In this document: piece after piece, positions 6,845-14,381 of the stretch | Layout of the letters: every line of letters begins with the position of its first letter | Position numbering within the stretch: the first letter of the stretch is position 1 | Origin: CAYVQA01 sp045119035 | GTDB taxonomy: Bacteria > Bacillota_I > Bacilli_A > ML615J-28 > CAG-313 | Assembly: GCA_045119035.1 (NCBI GenBank) | Contig: JBGVCU010000010.1 | Span: 1 to 30,057 of the forward strand | Reading direction: 5' to 3' | DNA length: 30,057 bases | The notes under the pieces: generated by a model | Seen by the model: only the letters and a program-made list of their open reading frames with translations | Told to the model about the DNA's origin: nothing | Database searches by the model: none | Translations under genes and position numbers: made by a program

Positions 6845-6868
6845 ATATAAATTATTAATTATGAAAAT

Positions 6869-7390
6869 ATGAGTAGATTAAATTACGCACAGCAAACTAA
6901 TTTCATTGCAGGAATACCAAAACTAGATAATATACATCTGTATTTAACAAATGCAATATGTCCAGGTGTTAATCTTAATTTGGTTGAAGCGTACAATCAA
7001 GGTATGAAAACAATCCTTGCAGCAGATGGAATTTCTTATAATTCAGCATCGTTTAATGCAATTTTAGACGAAGATTTTAAAGTTTATGAAACAATTATAA
7101 ACAATTTACAAGATGCAAAATCAAGAACAAATGGAAGTTTCGCGGAAACAAACTTTGATATGTATATTGAGATACATAACAATAAGGGTAATTTGATTTT
7201 TACAATATGGTATAGAAATTGTAAGATTGAAAGTGTAAATGATATTCAGTTAGATACGAACAACGATCAAACAACTAATACTTTAGATTTTACAATTAGA
7301 TACGATTGGTTTGACATTTCTCACACGGGAATGAGTGAAGAAGAGCGTGTTAAATATAACATGTTTCCACCCAAAAAAATTGCGGATTAA
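6869..7390 (+). CDS. Tail-tube-like protein (T4 gp19 superfamily?)
   Basis: The protein has 173 residues, close to T4 gp19 (163). Shared features by eye are an N-terminal segment leading to PGVNLNLVEAYNQ, then ADGISYNSASFNAILDEDFKVYETI (gp19-like proteins carry a D-pattern followed by F-V-DEDF), a central Asn/Lys-rich loop, IWYRNCKIESVNDIQLD (parallels gp19's G-WPT-VGELQLDWDS) and TLDFTIRYDWFDI (parallels TFEVTLALDYWE). Contractile-tail tube proteins, tube initiators and tube terminators share this fold, so it could be any of these. It is a single gene with its own late-type promoter and a terminator hairpin overlapping its stop. Confidence 0.5.
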   Translation: MSRLNYAQQTNFIAGIPKLDNIHLYLTNAICPGVNLNLVEAYNQGMKTILAADGISYNSASFNAILDEDFKVYETIINNLQDAKSRTNGSFAETNFDMYIEIHNNKGNLIFTIWYRNCKIESVNDIQLDTNNDQTTNTLDFTIRYDWFDISHTGMSEEERVKYNMFPPKKIAD

Positions 7391-7405
7391 AAATCCGCAA
7401 TCTAT
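7380..7405. terminator. Bidirectional terminator overlapping the tail-tube gene stop
   Basis: TTGCGGATT pairs with AATCCGCAA over a three-base loop. The minus-strand copy is followed by seven T, and the plus-strand copy by TCTATTTTT. It ends both the 6869 gene and the convergent 7408 gene. Confidence 0.85.
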
Positions 7406-7407
7406 TT

Positions 7408-7866
7408 TTACTTGGTTACCTTTGGTTTTGAAGCCTTGGTAGATTTCTTTGCCACCTTCTTAGCTTCATTCACCAGTTTAGACTTTACTAAAGGATTTAC
7501 TTCTCTCTTTAAAGCCTCTTCTAAGTACTTCTCGCCCTTCTTAGTAAGGGTTACCTCGTGCTTTGCTGTTTTAATAGTAGTCTTAAGCTTCTTATCATCC
7601 TTGGTAATAGTGATCTTCTTTTTAGAATAAGTTACCTTATCAGAACATAACTTATTCAGCTTAAAAGCGTGTACCATTGACCAATGATTAGTCTTACCAG
7701 TTACAGCCTTTACAGCCTTCTTAGGATCACACTTTGGATGTTCCTTAATATACTTAAGGAACTTTGTACCAACACTTTCCTTTACTAATGATCTACCAGG
7801 ATCTCTAGCACCATAATCGGTGTTAATATTTAAACACTTATAGCCAAATGCCATTTGTTTCTCCAT
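7408..7866 (-). CDS. Lysine-rich basic protein of unknown function
   Basis: The protein has 152 residues and is very basic. The N-terminal part (MAFGYKCLNINTDYGARDPGRS) is followed by a helical segment (FLKYIKEHPKCDPKKAVKAVTGK) that could be a small DNA-binding domain. The tail from residue 85 is rich in Lys, Thr and Ala (KKVAKKSTKASKPKVTK at the end), as in histone-like and DNA-condensing proteins. The second ATG (residue 5) is possible as a start. It overlaps the upstream gene by one base. Codons are less AT-biased than in most neighbours, suggesting strong expression. A nucleic-acid-binding role is inferred from charge only. Confidence 0.6.
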   Translation of the reverse strand: MEKQMAFGYKCLNINTDYGARDPGRSLVKESVGTKFLKYIKEHPKCDPKKAVKAVTGKTNHWSMVHAFKLNKLCSDKVTYSKKKITITKDDKKLKTTIKTAKHEVTLTKKGEKYLEEALKREVNPLVKSKLVNEAKKVAKKSTKASKPKVTK

Positions 7867-8273
7867 TAATCACTTAAATTTAAGTTAAAAATAAAAATCT
7901 TGTCAGAAATAATCTGAACATCTTTTGAGTTTGTAAAAATCTTTCTATTGTTAGAAAGAAATGCATACAACATATCAATATTTTCACATTTTTCTCTTAA
8001 GATGTCAACAACTTTTTGCTGTAAATCAGGATAAATTTCTTTTAAAAATTCTAATCCTTTTTCTACATTCATCTTATTAAATTCTTCGAATTCTTCATCA
8101 GTAGCTTCCTGTTCATTATCGTAAAAAGCTAGATACCAATCCTTACCAACTTTAAAAGGTGAATATCCTTTTTCTTTTAAGGCTTCTTTATTCTCTTTCC
8201 AATCTTCCCAAAAGTTTTCTGGAAATTGTGAAGTCATTGTGTATTTATGTTTGTTTCTTGCAATTAGTTTCAT
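7866..8273 (-). CDS. Hypothetical acidic protein (135 aa)
   Basis: I choose the ATG at 8273 (MKLIARNKHKYTM) because GAGGAAA lies just upstream. The longer frame to 8336 would start inside the predicted promoter. Residues 15-60 (FPENFWEDWKENKEAL, then DWYLAFYDNEQEATDEEF) are rich in aromatic and acidic residues. The rest is helical. No family is recognised. It precedes and slightly overlaps the basic protein gene, and the opposite charges of the two products are suggestive of a complex but no more than that. Confidence 0.7.
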   Translation of the reverse strand: MKLIARNKHKYTMTSQFPENFWEDWKENKEALKEKGYSPFKVGKDWYLAFYDNEQEATDEEFEEFNKMNVEKGLEFLKEIYPDLQQKVVDILREKCENIDMLYAFLSNNRKIFTNSKDVQIISDKIFIFNLNLSD

Positions 8274-8304
8274 GATTATTTCCTCTTCAATTTTTATTAC
8301 TTTT

Positions 8305-8333
8305 ATTATACGTGAATAGAATAAAAAATACAA
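8305..8333 (-). promoter_or_regulatory. Sigma-70-type promoter for 8273
   Basis: On the minus strand, TTGTAT at 8333-8328, a 17-base spacer, and TATAAT at 8310-8305. The start codon is 32 bases on. This looks like a host-type early promoter rather than a late one. Confidence 0.6.
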
Positions 8334-8353
8334 CACATTTACATAATATTTTT

Positions 8354-8373
8354 TATAAATATAAATATAAATA
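8354..8373 (+). promoter_or_regulatory. Three overlapping TATAAATA motifs
   Basis: TATAAATA begins at 8354, 8360 and 8366, 29 to 48 bases ahead of the start at 8402. Any could act as a late promoter; the array is a six-base tandem repeat. Confidence 0.55.
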
Positions 8374-8401
8374 ATAAAAAAGTTTATATTAAAGGATAAA
8401 A

Positions 8402-8794
8402 ATGTTAGATAACATTTTAGAAACGATACTAAAAAATGGGTATCTAACGTCAGGTACTGCTTTAGTATTAGTTATATATACTTTAGCAAAAATATGGAAA
8501 AAGTATGAAGATTATCTCAAAGTCACTGTAAATACAGGCGTTAAAGATAATCAAAAAACATTAAATGAAATCAAAGAGTTAATCTCAAATACGATTATTT
8601 CAATTAATGAAATAAATCAAAGTATTGATGATTTTCAAAGACAAATAAACATATTAGAAGAGAAAACAAATAACACGATGACAGACATTAAATCCAATCA
8701 TGAAAGTCTTTCTTCATTGTCAAAAGAAATTGAAATTATTAAACAGAATTTGGAAACTCTGAAATATACAATCGTAATGGTTAATAAACATTAA
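8402..8794 (+). CDS. Membrane-anchored coiled-coil protein, holin-like or lysis-related?
   Basis: The protein has 130 residues. One transmembrane segment spans residues 15-32 (LTSGTALVLVIYTLAKIW). The rest, from about residue 48, is a long coiled coil of Ile, Leu, Asn and Lys heptads. AAAGGA precedes the ATG. The topology could fit a holin-type or spanin-type protein, or a membrane tether. The next gene starts two bases after its stop, so the two are coexpressed under the tandem TATAAATA motifs. Function is not established. Confidence 0.6.
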   Translation: MLDNILETILKNGYLTSGTALVLVIYTLAKIWKKYEDYLKVTVNTGVKDNQKTLNEIKELISNTIISINEINQSIDDFQRQINILEEKTNNTMTDIKSNHESLSSLSKEIEIIKQNLETLKYTIVMVNKH

Positions 8795-8795
8795 T

Positions 8796-9017
8796 ATGAT
8801 AAAATTTAAAACATATTATAAATCAAAGATAAACAATGCTATTATGGACATTGATAGATATTATGGTATTTTAAAATCAGACTATCCTAATTGGAAAGGA
8901 TGGTCTGTTTTAAATGCTCTTAAACGTGAACGAAAATCTTTTAAAAATGAATACTTAGAAATACTCGTATATAATTTTTATATGGTTTCTTATATTGCAA
9001 ACAAAATGTATTTGTGA
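8796..9017 (+). CDS. Small hypothetical protein whose stop lies in an element end
   Basis: The 73-residue frame encodes MIKFKTYYKSKINNAIMDID, then YPNWKGWSVLNALKRERKS and a hydrophobic C-terminus (YNFYMVSYIANKMYL). The TGA stop is the second to fourth base of the 9014-9051 palindrome, so the original C-terminus may have been lost or changed when the palindrome arrived. No family is recognised. Confidence 0.6.
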   Translation: MIKFKTYYKSKINNAIMDIDRYYGILKSDYPNWKGWSVLNALKRERKSFKNEYLEILVYNFYMVSYIANKMYL

Positions 9018-9051
9018 ACTACTATCGACCTTTAGGTCAATAGCAGTTCAC
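9014..9051. repeat. Family A terminal palindrome supplying stop codons to two convergent genes
   Basis: GTGAACT and AGTTCAC frame an inner hairpin (CTAT, GACCT / AGGTC, ATAG) with two mismatches and a two-base loop. Each arm matches the terminal hairpin of family A right ends (compare 1269-1292 and 5892-5915), so it looks like two right ends fused head to head. The TGA of the 8796 gene (9015-9017) and the TGA of the clamp-loader gene (complement of 9048-9050) both lie in it. It may also act as a transcript-end hairpin, though no long T run follows. Confidence 0.75.
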
Positions 9052-9950
9052 AGGCAATTACTTAAATTAACTAATGTTGCACACAAGTTTAAATTTTTAT
9101 CTCTTACTGTTTCAGTTTTAAATTGTCCATCCGCAATAAAACAAATTGCTTGAGGAACGTTTTTAAAAACATTAATATTTCTATATAAAAATTCGTACAT
9201 TGAATCAGGATTATTTAAAGTATTAACTTTTTGAACTAATGCTAGATAATCTTTAGTTTTTAGAACTTCTAAAATTTCATTAAAATTTGAACTTTCAGCA
9301 ATGTATTCAAACTTACCATTCATCACACTTCGTTGTAGTGAACCTATCATTGAACGAATACAAGGATAACAATTCTTGACAATCGTTTTAACACCATTGA
9401 TAGCATTGTCATCAAGTTCTACTTTTTCGTTTTTTAAGATGTATAGTAATTTATCAAAGATAGGTTTACCCATATCTTTCGGATCAAAGTCTTCAAAATC
9501 GTAATTTTCTAATCTATCTAACAAAGGTTCAATTATTTTAGATTTGTAATTTCCTGTAAAAATAAAACTACAATTTTTAGAAAATTCGTCCAAGAACGAC
9601 CTGAAGCCTGCTTGGGCATCTTTACCTATATTATCGCATTCGTCCATTACAACAATCTTTGGGCGATCCATTAATGACTCTTGTGATGCAAAACTCATAA
9701 TTTTAGTTCTTAAAACATCAATACCTCTTTCTAAAGATGAGTTGATGAACATTGCATCTGCATTCATGGATTTGATTATTGCTCTTGCGGTGCTTGATTT
9801 TCCTAAACCAGGTTTGGAACTCCAAAATCCTAAATTTGGCATTTTTTCATCTTTAACATATTTTAAAAATTTCTCTTTGACTTTTGGAGGTAAAATTTCC
9901 TCTTCTAATGTTTTTGGTGCATACTTTTCATACCAAATTGAGCTTTCCAT
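9048..9950 (-). CDS. 44: Sliding-clamp loader ATPase (T4 gp44-like)
   Basis: The protein has 300 residues (T4 gp44 is 319). The AAA+ module shows Walker A SSKPGLGKS at 44-52, Walker B VVMDECDN at 100-107, sensor-1 region FIFTGN at 129-134 and the arginine-finger region PLLDRLENY at 142-150. The N-terminal WYEKYAPKTLEEEILP matches the conserved start of clamp loaders. The protein opens the gp45-type clamp and loads it at primer ends. The small subunit (gp62) is not in this window. The last residues (LNLCATLVNLSNCL) align with gp44's C-terminal helix but stop a few residues early, at a TGA inside the family A palindrome, so the tail has been altered. GAGGAAA precedes the ATG. Confidence 0.92.
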   Translation of the reverse strand: MESSIWYEKYAPKTLEEEILPPKVKEKFLKYVKDEKMPNLGFWSSKPGLGKSSTARAIIKSMNADAMFINSSLERGIDVLRTKIMSFASQESLMDRPKIVVMDECDNIGKDAQAGFRSFLDEFSKNCSFIFTGNYKSKIIEPLLDRLENYDFEDFDPKDMGKPIFDKLLYILKNEKVELDDNAINGVKTIVKNCYPCIRSMIGSLQRSVMNGKFEYIAESSNFNEILEVLKTKDYLALVQKVNTLNNPDSMYEFLYRNINVFKNVPQAICFIADGQFKTETVRDKNLNLCATLVNLSNCL

Positions 9951-10003
9951 AATAATTTCCTCTGTGAAATATTTTTCTTTATATTATATAATAATTTCAA
10001 TAA

Positions 10004-10030
10004 AAATCCTAATGCATAACATTAGGATTT
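10004..10030 (-). terminator. Terminator downstream of thyA
   Basis: AAATCCTAATG pairs with CATTAGGATTT over a five-base loop. On the minus strand it is followed by TTATTG, with T continuing the stem. It separates thyA from the clamp-loader gene. Confidence 0.8.
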
Positions 10031-10037
10031 AAAATGT

Positions 10038-10988
10038 TTAAACAGCCATAGGTGCTTTTAATGTCTCATCACAAATATAATTCTTTAATTTAAAATCACT
10101 TGTTTTAACTGATTTTAAAAATGCATCTAACGAACTATAATCTGCATTTGGCATTTCTAATTCAGGAAGCTTATGTGGAGATCTCTCAATTTGCTTACGA
10201 ACTACATCTAAGTGATTTTTATAAAGATGAGTGTCACCTAAATTTCCGATCAGTTCATATGGAATCTTATTTGTAATCCTAGAAATAATATGAAGTAATA
10301 ATCCATAACTTGCAATGTTGAATGGCAAACCTAAAAATGAATCTACCGAACGCTGATTCCACATTAAACTTAGATATTCTTTATTCTTACCACTTACGTA
10401 AAACTGAAAACTATAATGACAAGGAGGAAGAGCCATCTTATCAAGTTCTGCAACATTCCAGGCACTAACCAATATGCGACGGTCTATAGGATTATTCTTA
10501 ATCTTATCAATAACTGTCTGAATCTGATTTATATGACCACGATTGATATACATTACAGGATCACCATGTTCGTCTAGTTCTCTTGAAGGTTCTTCATACT
10601 GATAATCCCAGTGCATCCATTGTCTACTATATATGGGCCCAAGTTCACCGTCTTCATAACCTAATTCCCTACCCTGATTTTCCGCATTTAGAGTCCAAAT
10701 TGTCTTACGTTCATTTTCTGTTAACTGTGAATAAGGCTTATTGTCGTTTTTAATCTCAGCTAAACGATGTTCATTTGTGCTTCCTTCTAAGAACCACAAA
10801 AGTTCCGAAACTACCGAGCGCCACATAAGTTTTTTTGTAGTTACTGCAGGAAACCCTGCTTGCATATCAAATCTTAATTGTCTTCCAAAAACTGAGATTG
10901 TTCCAATTCCGGTACGATCATTTCTTTCTTCGCCATTCTTTAAAATATCTTCAAGTAAATCTAAATATTGTTTCATGTTTTGTCCCAT
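10038..10988 (-). CDS. thyA: Thymidylate synthase
   Basis: It converts dUMP to dTMP with methylenetetrahydrofolate, feeding thymidine into phage DNA. The length of 316 is longer than E. coli ThyA (264) because of inserted segments around residues 74-145, as in T4 td-type and other longer enzymes. Motifs: ERNDRTGIGT near 21-30 (phosphate-binding Arg), LGPIYSRQWMHW at 116-127, active-site LPPCHY with Cys190, and QRSVDSFLGLPFNIASY at 212-228, which binds dUMP and folate. The canonical start is probably Met5 (MKQYLDLLEDIL, start 10976), as most family members begin MKQYL. Neither ATG has a good ribosome site. A TATAAT hexamer lies upstream. Confidence 0.97.
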   Translation of the reverse strand: MGQNMKQYLDLLEDILKNGEERNDRTGIGTISVFGRQLRFDMQAGFPAVTTKKLMWRSVVSELLWFLEGSTNEHRLAEIKNDNKPYSQLTENERKTIWTLNAENQGRELGYEDGELGPIYSRQWMHWDYQYEEPSRELDEHGDPVMYINRGHINQIQTVIDKIKNNPIDRRILVSAWNVAELDKMALPPCHYSFQFYVSGKNKEYLSLMWNQRSVDSFLGLPFNIASYGLLLHIISRITNKIPYELIGNLGDTHLYKNHLDVVRKQIERSPHKLPELEMPNADYSSLDAFLKSVKTSDFKLKNYICDETLKAPMAV

Positions 10989-11083
10989 TTAATTTTTATT
11001 ATTTGTATTATAATATAAAGAAAATGTTTTTTAAAGGGAATTGTTACTTGAATTTTAACTTACTTGAGAACTTTCAAAATTAA

Positions 11084-11107
11084 AAAGCTCCATTTAAATG
11101 GAGCTTT
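11084..11107 (-). terminator. Terminator between the 11114 gene and thyA
   Basis: A perfect 24-base palindrome, AAAGCTCCATTT paired with AAATGGAGCTTT, is followed on the minus strand by a T-rich run. It ends the gp31/gp16-like transcript. Confidence 0.8.
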
Positions 11108-11113
11108 AAATAA

Positions 11114-11260
11114 TTACTTAGATTTTTCAACTTTCACGATATAGTCTTTCTTCGGCTTATGCAATTGAACATAAGTCGCATAAGGAGCAATATCACCGGA
11201 AGTTGTACCAGTTGCCGAACTTTCAGCTTCACATTCTTTTAAGAAAAATTCTATAAACAT
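11114..11260 (-). CDS. Small hypothetical protein (48 aa)
   Basis: The frame encodes MFIEFFLKECEAESSATGTT, then SGDIAPYATYVQLHKPKKDY and ends VKVEKSK. A TATAAATA motif lies 15 bases upstream of the ATG and a terminator follows, so it appears to be a separate late unit. The ribosome site is weak. No family is recognised. The ATG-proximal FIEFFLKECEAE is reminiscent of short head-core leader sequences, but that is weak. Confidence 0.55.
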   Translation of the reverse strand: MFIEFFLKECEAESSATGTTSGDIAPYATYVQLHKPKKDYIVKVEKSK

Positions 11261-11275
11261 AATTCTTTTTTATTA

Positions 11276-11283
11276 TATTTATA
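11276..11283 (-). promoter_or_regulatory. Candidate late promoter for the 11260 gene
   Basis: Minus-strand TATAAATA ends 15 bases before the start codon at 11260, the spacing usual for T4 late genes. Confidence 0.55.
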
Positions 11284-11287
11284 AAAA

Positions 11288-11836
11288 TTAATGATCGTTT
11301 GATAATTCCCTAATTAGATCAACTGTAGAAATACTTTTATGCTCAGCTTCAATATTGATATTAGTAACTGTTTTAGGCTGATTGTTTTTTACTTTTGCTA
11401 GGTTTAACAGAATGTTACTCATCTCTTTATAACATTGCAGATAAATTTTCATGCATTCTGTTACGGTTCCTGAAATTTCAGCATAACCTTGTAACATTCT
11501 TGCATCAGGTTCGATTTCAATTTCAGTAGAAATAGACTTTAACAGTCTCTTACTTGTTTCAGTTGATTCTCTTAAAGTATTTCTGATGAACTTTACATCT
11601 TCAACCATATTCTGCAAATTTATAACATCCATAATATCATCATCTGTAATACTTCCATGTTCTAAATCTGCTGTAATTACATTGTCGGTTTCAGTTACTA
11701 AATCATCTGAACTTACTAACAAATCAGAAGCATTGTTTACGACTTGATTAGTATCACTCTCATCAAGTTTATCCTTAAATGCTTCTGTAATTTTGTTCAT
11801 TTTATCAGCTAATTGTTTAGCTTTTTCAACATCCAT
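11288..11836 (-). CDS. Small terminase subunit-like protein (T4 gp16 type)
   Basis: The protein has 182 residues (T4 gp16 is 164) and is acidic at the N-terminus. The order resembles gp16: a helix pair beginning with a DV/R-L segment (VEDVKFIRNTLRESTETSKR), then EPDARMLQGYAEISGTVTE, which parallels gp16's SPRHMEVFATLMGQMTTTN, and a third helix with YKEM (parallels HKDM). A late Asn-Ile-rich stretch (TVTNINIEAE) then leads to DLIREL, paralleling MDEI. Small terminases recognise phage DNA and activate the large-subunit nuclease and ATPase. The start overlaps the stop of the GroES-like gene, indicating coupling. The assignment rests on pattern only. Confidence 0.5.
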   Translation of the reverse strand: MDVEKAKQLADKMNKITEAFKDKLDESDTNQVVNNASDLLVSSDDLVTETDNVITADLEHGSITDDDIMDVINLQNMVEDVKFIRNTLRESTETSKRLLKSISTEIEIEPDARMLQGYAEISGTVTECMKIYLQCYKEMSNILLNLAKVKNNQPKTVTNINIEAEHKSISTVDLIRELSNDH

Positions 11837-12153
11837 TACTGTCTCTTACCGATAATAGAATTTTCTCTTAATAAGATGTATTCAACACTATCCTGTGAAT
11901 TAGAGTCTGTAAATTTAATATCAATACCATCAGTCTTAGGAAAAACTACGTAATCGTCTTTCTTTACCTGTTCAACCTTATTACCAACAGCAATAACTGT
12001 TCCTGAAACTGGTCTATCAATAACAGATTTTTCAGACTTTAAGATAATTCCTGAAGAAGTTGTTTCTTCAGTTGTAATCTTATCTGCATGTACTAAAACA
12101 TACTCTGCTAAAGGTTTAAATTCAGTTGATTTCATTTTTACTTCTTGTTGCAT
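11836..12153 (-). CDS. 31: GroES-like co-chaperonin (T4 gp31-type)
   Basis: The protein has 105 residues (GroES 97, gp31 111). Cpn10 features are FKPLAEYVLVHADK at 12-25, a mobile loop with SSGIILKSE around 33-41, the beta strand SGTVIAVGNKV at 50-60, VKKDDYVVFPK at 64-74 and the end EYILLRENSIIGKR. Phage co-chaperonins cap host GroEL to fold the capsid protein. I take the first ATG because GGAG lies 8 bases ahead; Met7 is an alternative. It begins three bases after the inferred true stop of the radical SAM gene, in one operon with the small terminase. Confidence 0.88.
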   Translation of the reverse strand: MQQEVKMKSTEFKPLAEYVLVHADKITTEETTSSGIILKSEKSVIDRPVSGTVIAVGNKVEQVKKDDYVVFPKTDGIDIKFTDSNSQDSVEYILLRENSIIGKRQ

Positions 12154-13044
12154 ATTTAAACTCCATTAAATCTAATTAAATCTTCATCTAACTCATCACA
12201 ATCTGAACGAATCATAATAGTTACGTTCGGATTTTCCTTGAATAAATTGAAACATTTTTGTTGAATCATGCTCAAAATCTTGCATTTTGAAAATCGTATT
12301 CTTATCTAAAGATGATTTGCTAAAAGTATTATACACCAAATCTACATAATATGTAAACTGTCCATCATCACCCATATAATAATCATCGAAAATATCTTTA
12401 AATGTTTCTTTTAAATTTAATTGTTTTACAGCTAAGTTGTCAAAAGACATTACTTTAAAGAAATTTTTCAGTCCAACAATATTATTTTTTATTAAATTTA
12501 TATTATTAATAATACTAAAATTATTTTTTAATAATGTTTCACCTTTTCCGATATTCTTATAACCTAAAATTAAAACTTTTAAATTTGCAATTTCTGATAG
12601 TTTAATCATATCATTTGCTGTTACAATTCCTGCAACTAAATGAAATACTACATCGTCAATTTCAGATAATTTTAAAATCAATTCGTTGTTTAAGTTATTA
12701 AAATCAGAAATTGAAACACCAATTCCATGAATTAAATTATTTTTCTTTAAATCTAGTAAATATTCCAAATCAATAATTTTAATATTTACTGTAACATTTG
12801 CAATAATATTTCTCTTTTTAGCTTCCATTAAGAAATACTTTAATCCTTTCATCTCGTAATTATTGAGATTTAAAGCAATTTCTGTATAAGGTTTTAAACT
12901 GTCTAAGAATTTTAAAGTATTTTCTGATTTTAAATCAGCTTCTCTACCTCTAGGATTACAATTCAGGTAACAAAACTTACACCCGACATTACATTTATAC
13001 GGTGAACTGTCATTGACCTAAATGCCAACAACTGCTATTTACAA

Positions 13045-14349
13045 TCAAATATTTGATTGTGGTTTAAGTGTTTTTGATCTTGAAAAATCTAAACACTTAA
13101 AAGCTTTATACTCCGAAAGTTCCTTTCCAAGAGTCTTATTTTGAAAATAATATTCTCCAGCTTTTAAAAGATTAATAGCTGAATTATAATCTCTATCAAT
13201 TATGTTACCACATTTACACTTTAGTGTACGATTGGTAACATCTTTCATTTCTGAGTGTCTTTCTCCGCACTTAGAACAAATCTGAGAACTTGGAAAGAAT
13301 TTGTCCGCAAGGACAATGATATTTCCAAATTTTTCAGAGTTTTCTTCTAACTTTTTGAGAAAATAACTCCATTGTAACAAACTTACAGATTTTCCATGAT
13401 TTCCACCTTTGGTGGATGTTTTGGAATCCTTATAAGAAGTTCTTTCAGACATATCTGTAAGATTCAAATCTTCAAGTACTATCAATTCATTGTGTTTACA
13501 CAAATCTCTTGATAACTTGTTTATATAATCAACCTGAATATTATGAACTCTTTCGTACAGTTGGTTACATTTTATCGTTAAACGATAAAGTTTAACAGAG
13601 GTCTTACGCTTTTTCTTAGATTTGTTTCTCATCTTTGAAATAGCTGTATTTAAAGAATCAATCCTTTTCTGAAGTGATTCCATCTTAGATCTCTTTGTTG
13701 AAAATTCTGGTGCTTTCGCACCAAAACTATCAACGAAGAAATCTCTTAATGAAAAATCTAATCCTATATGTTTATTATCTTTACGATCTTCATGAACTTT
13801 ATTGACCTCAATACATAATGAAATCGTATAAACGCCAGTTTTAGTTCTTTTAACTGTTGCTGATTTAATTTTACCATTTAAAAGTTCGGATTTAATATTT
13901 TTACATCTGAATTGAACTTTTCCTACCTTCGGTATCTTTACGTAAGATTCTGACTTACAGTCAGAACTATACGAAAGTTTTATATCATTACTATAGAAAT
14001 AATCTTTATGAGATTTTTTAGATCTAAATTTAATTAATCCTACTTTTTGATCTTTTGATCTTTTAGATCTATTAATTTTATTAACTTGTTTAAATTTATA
14101 AAGAACCTGTTGAACAGTCCATGAATAAGAACCTTTAAGAAATTCGTGCTCAGTACATAATTCCTTATAATCCTTATAATTTGGTATTCTTTCTTCTTTA
14201 AGAGCTTTTAAATATTCTTCAACATATTGATTATATATGAATCTTGTATCATTTAAATGTTTAGACAAAAGAACCTTCTGATTATCATCAGGTCTTAGTT
14301 CAAGAACTAAACCTCTGATAGTCTTGTTAGATTGTTTCTTTTGTCTCAT
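13045..14349 (-). CDS. tnpB: TnpB, RNA-guided nuclease of IS605-like element (complete)
   Basis: The protein has 434 residues, full length for TnpB. The N-terminal domain is Lys/Arg-rich. RuvC residues: Asp198 in HIGLDFSLRDF, Glu293 in LIVLEDLNLTDM, and the third Asp in IDRDYNSAINLL (385 or 387). The zinc ribbon has four Cys, ICSKC (358, 361) and KCKC (378, 380). All catalytic and zinc residues are present, so the enzyme should be active. By analogy with studied TnpB, it would use an RNA from the element's right end with the adjacent flank as guide, and cut DNA next to the target motif, here probably TTTAT. AAGGAA precedes the ATG, and a TATAAATA motif is 25 bases upstream. The last 28 codons recur in the short elements. 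Confidence 0.93.
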   Translation of the reverse strand: MRQKKQSNKTIRGLVLELRPDDNQKVLLSKHLNDTRFIYNQYVEEYLKALKEERIPNYKDYKELCTEHEFLKGSYSWTVQQVLYKFKQVNKINRSKRSKDQKVGLIKFRSKKSHKDYFYSNDIKLSYSSDCKSESYVKIPKVGKVQFRCKNIKSELLNGKIKSATVKRTKTGVYTISLCIEVNKVHEDRKDNKHIGLDFSLRDFFVDSFGAKAPEFSTKRSKMESLQKRIDSLNTAISKMRNKSKKKRKTSVKLYRLTIKCNQLYERVHNIQVDYINKLSRDLCKHNELIVLEDLNLTDMSERTSYKDSKTSTKGGNHGKSVSLLQWSYFLKKLEENSEKFGNIIVLADKFFPSSQICSKCGERHSEMKDVTNRTLKCKCGNIIDRDYNSAINLLKAGEYYFQNKTLGKELSEYKAFKCLDFSRSKTLKPQSNI

Positions 14350-14373
14350 TTAAATTCCTTTTAATTATAAATA

Positions 14374-14381
14374 TATTTATA
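14374..14381 (-). promoter_or_regulatory. TATAAATA upstream of tnpB in A4
   Basis: Minus-strand TATAAATA ends 25 bases before the tnpB start. It lies in the same left-end region as the motifs of A1 and A2 and suggests that the element is read by the phage late-transcription system. Confidence 0.45.

Noticed and set aside
7866..8336. 156-residue version of the 8273 gene
   Set aside because: The extra N-terminus would be encoded by the promoter region and has no ribosome site; ATG at 8273 has GAGGAAA.
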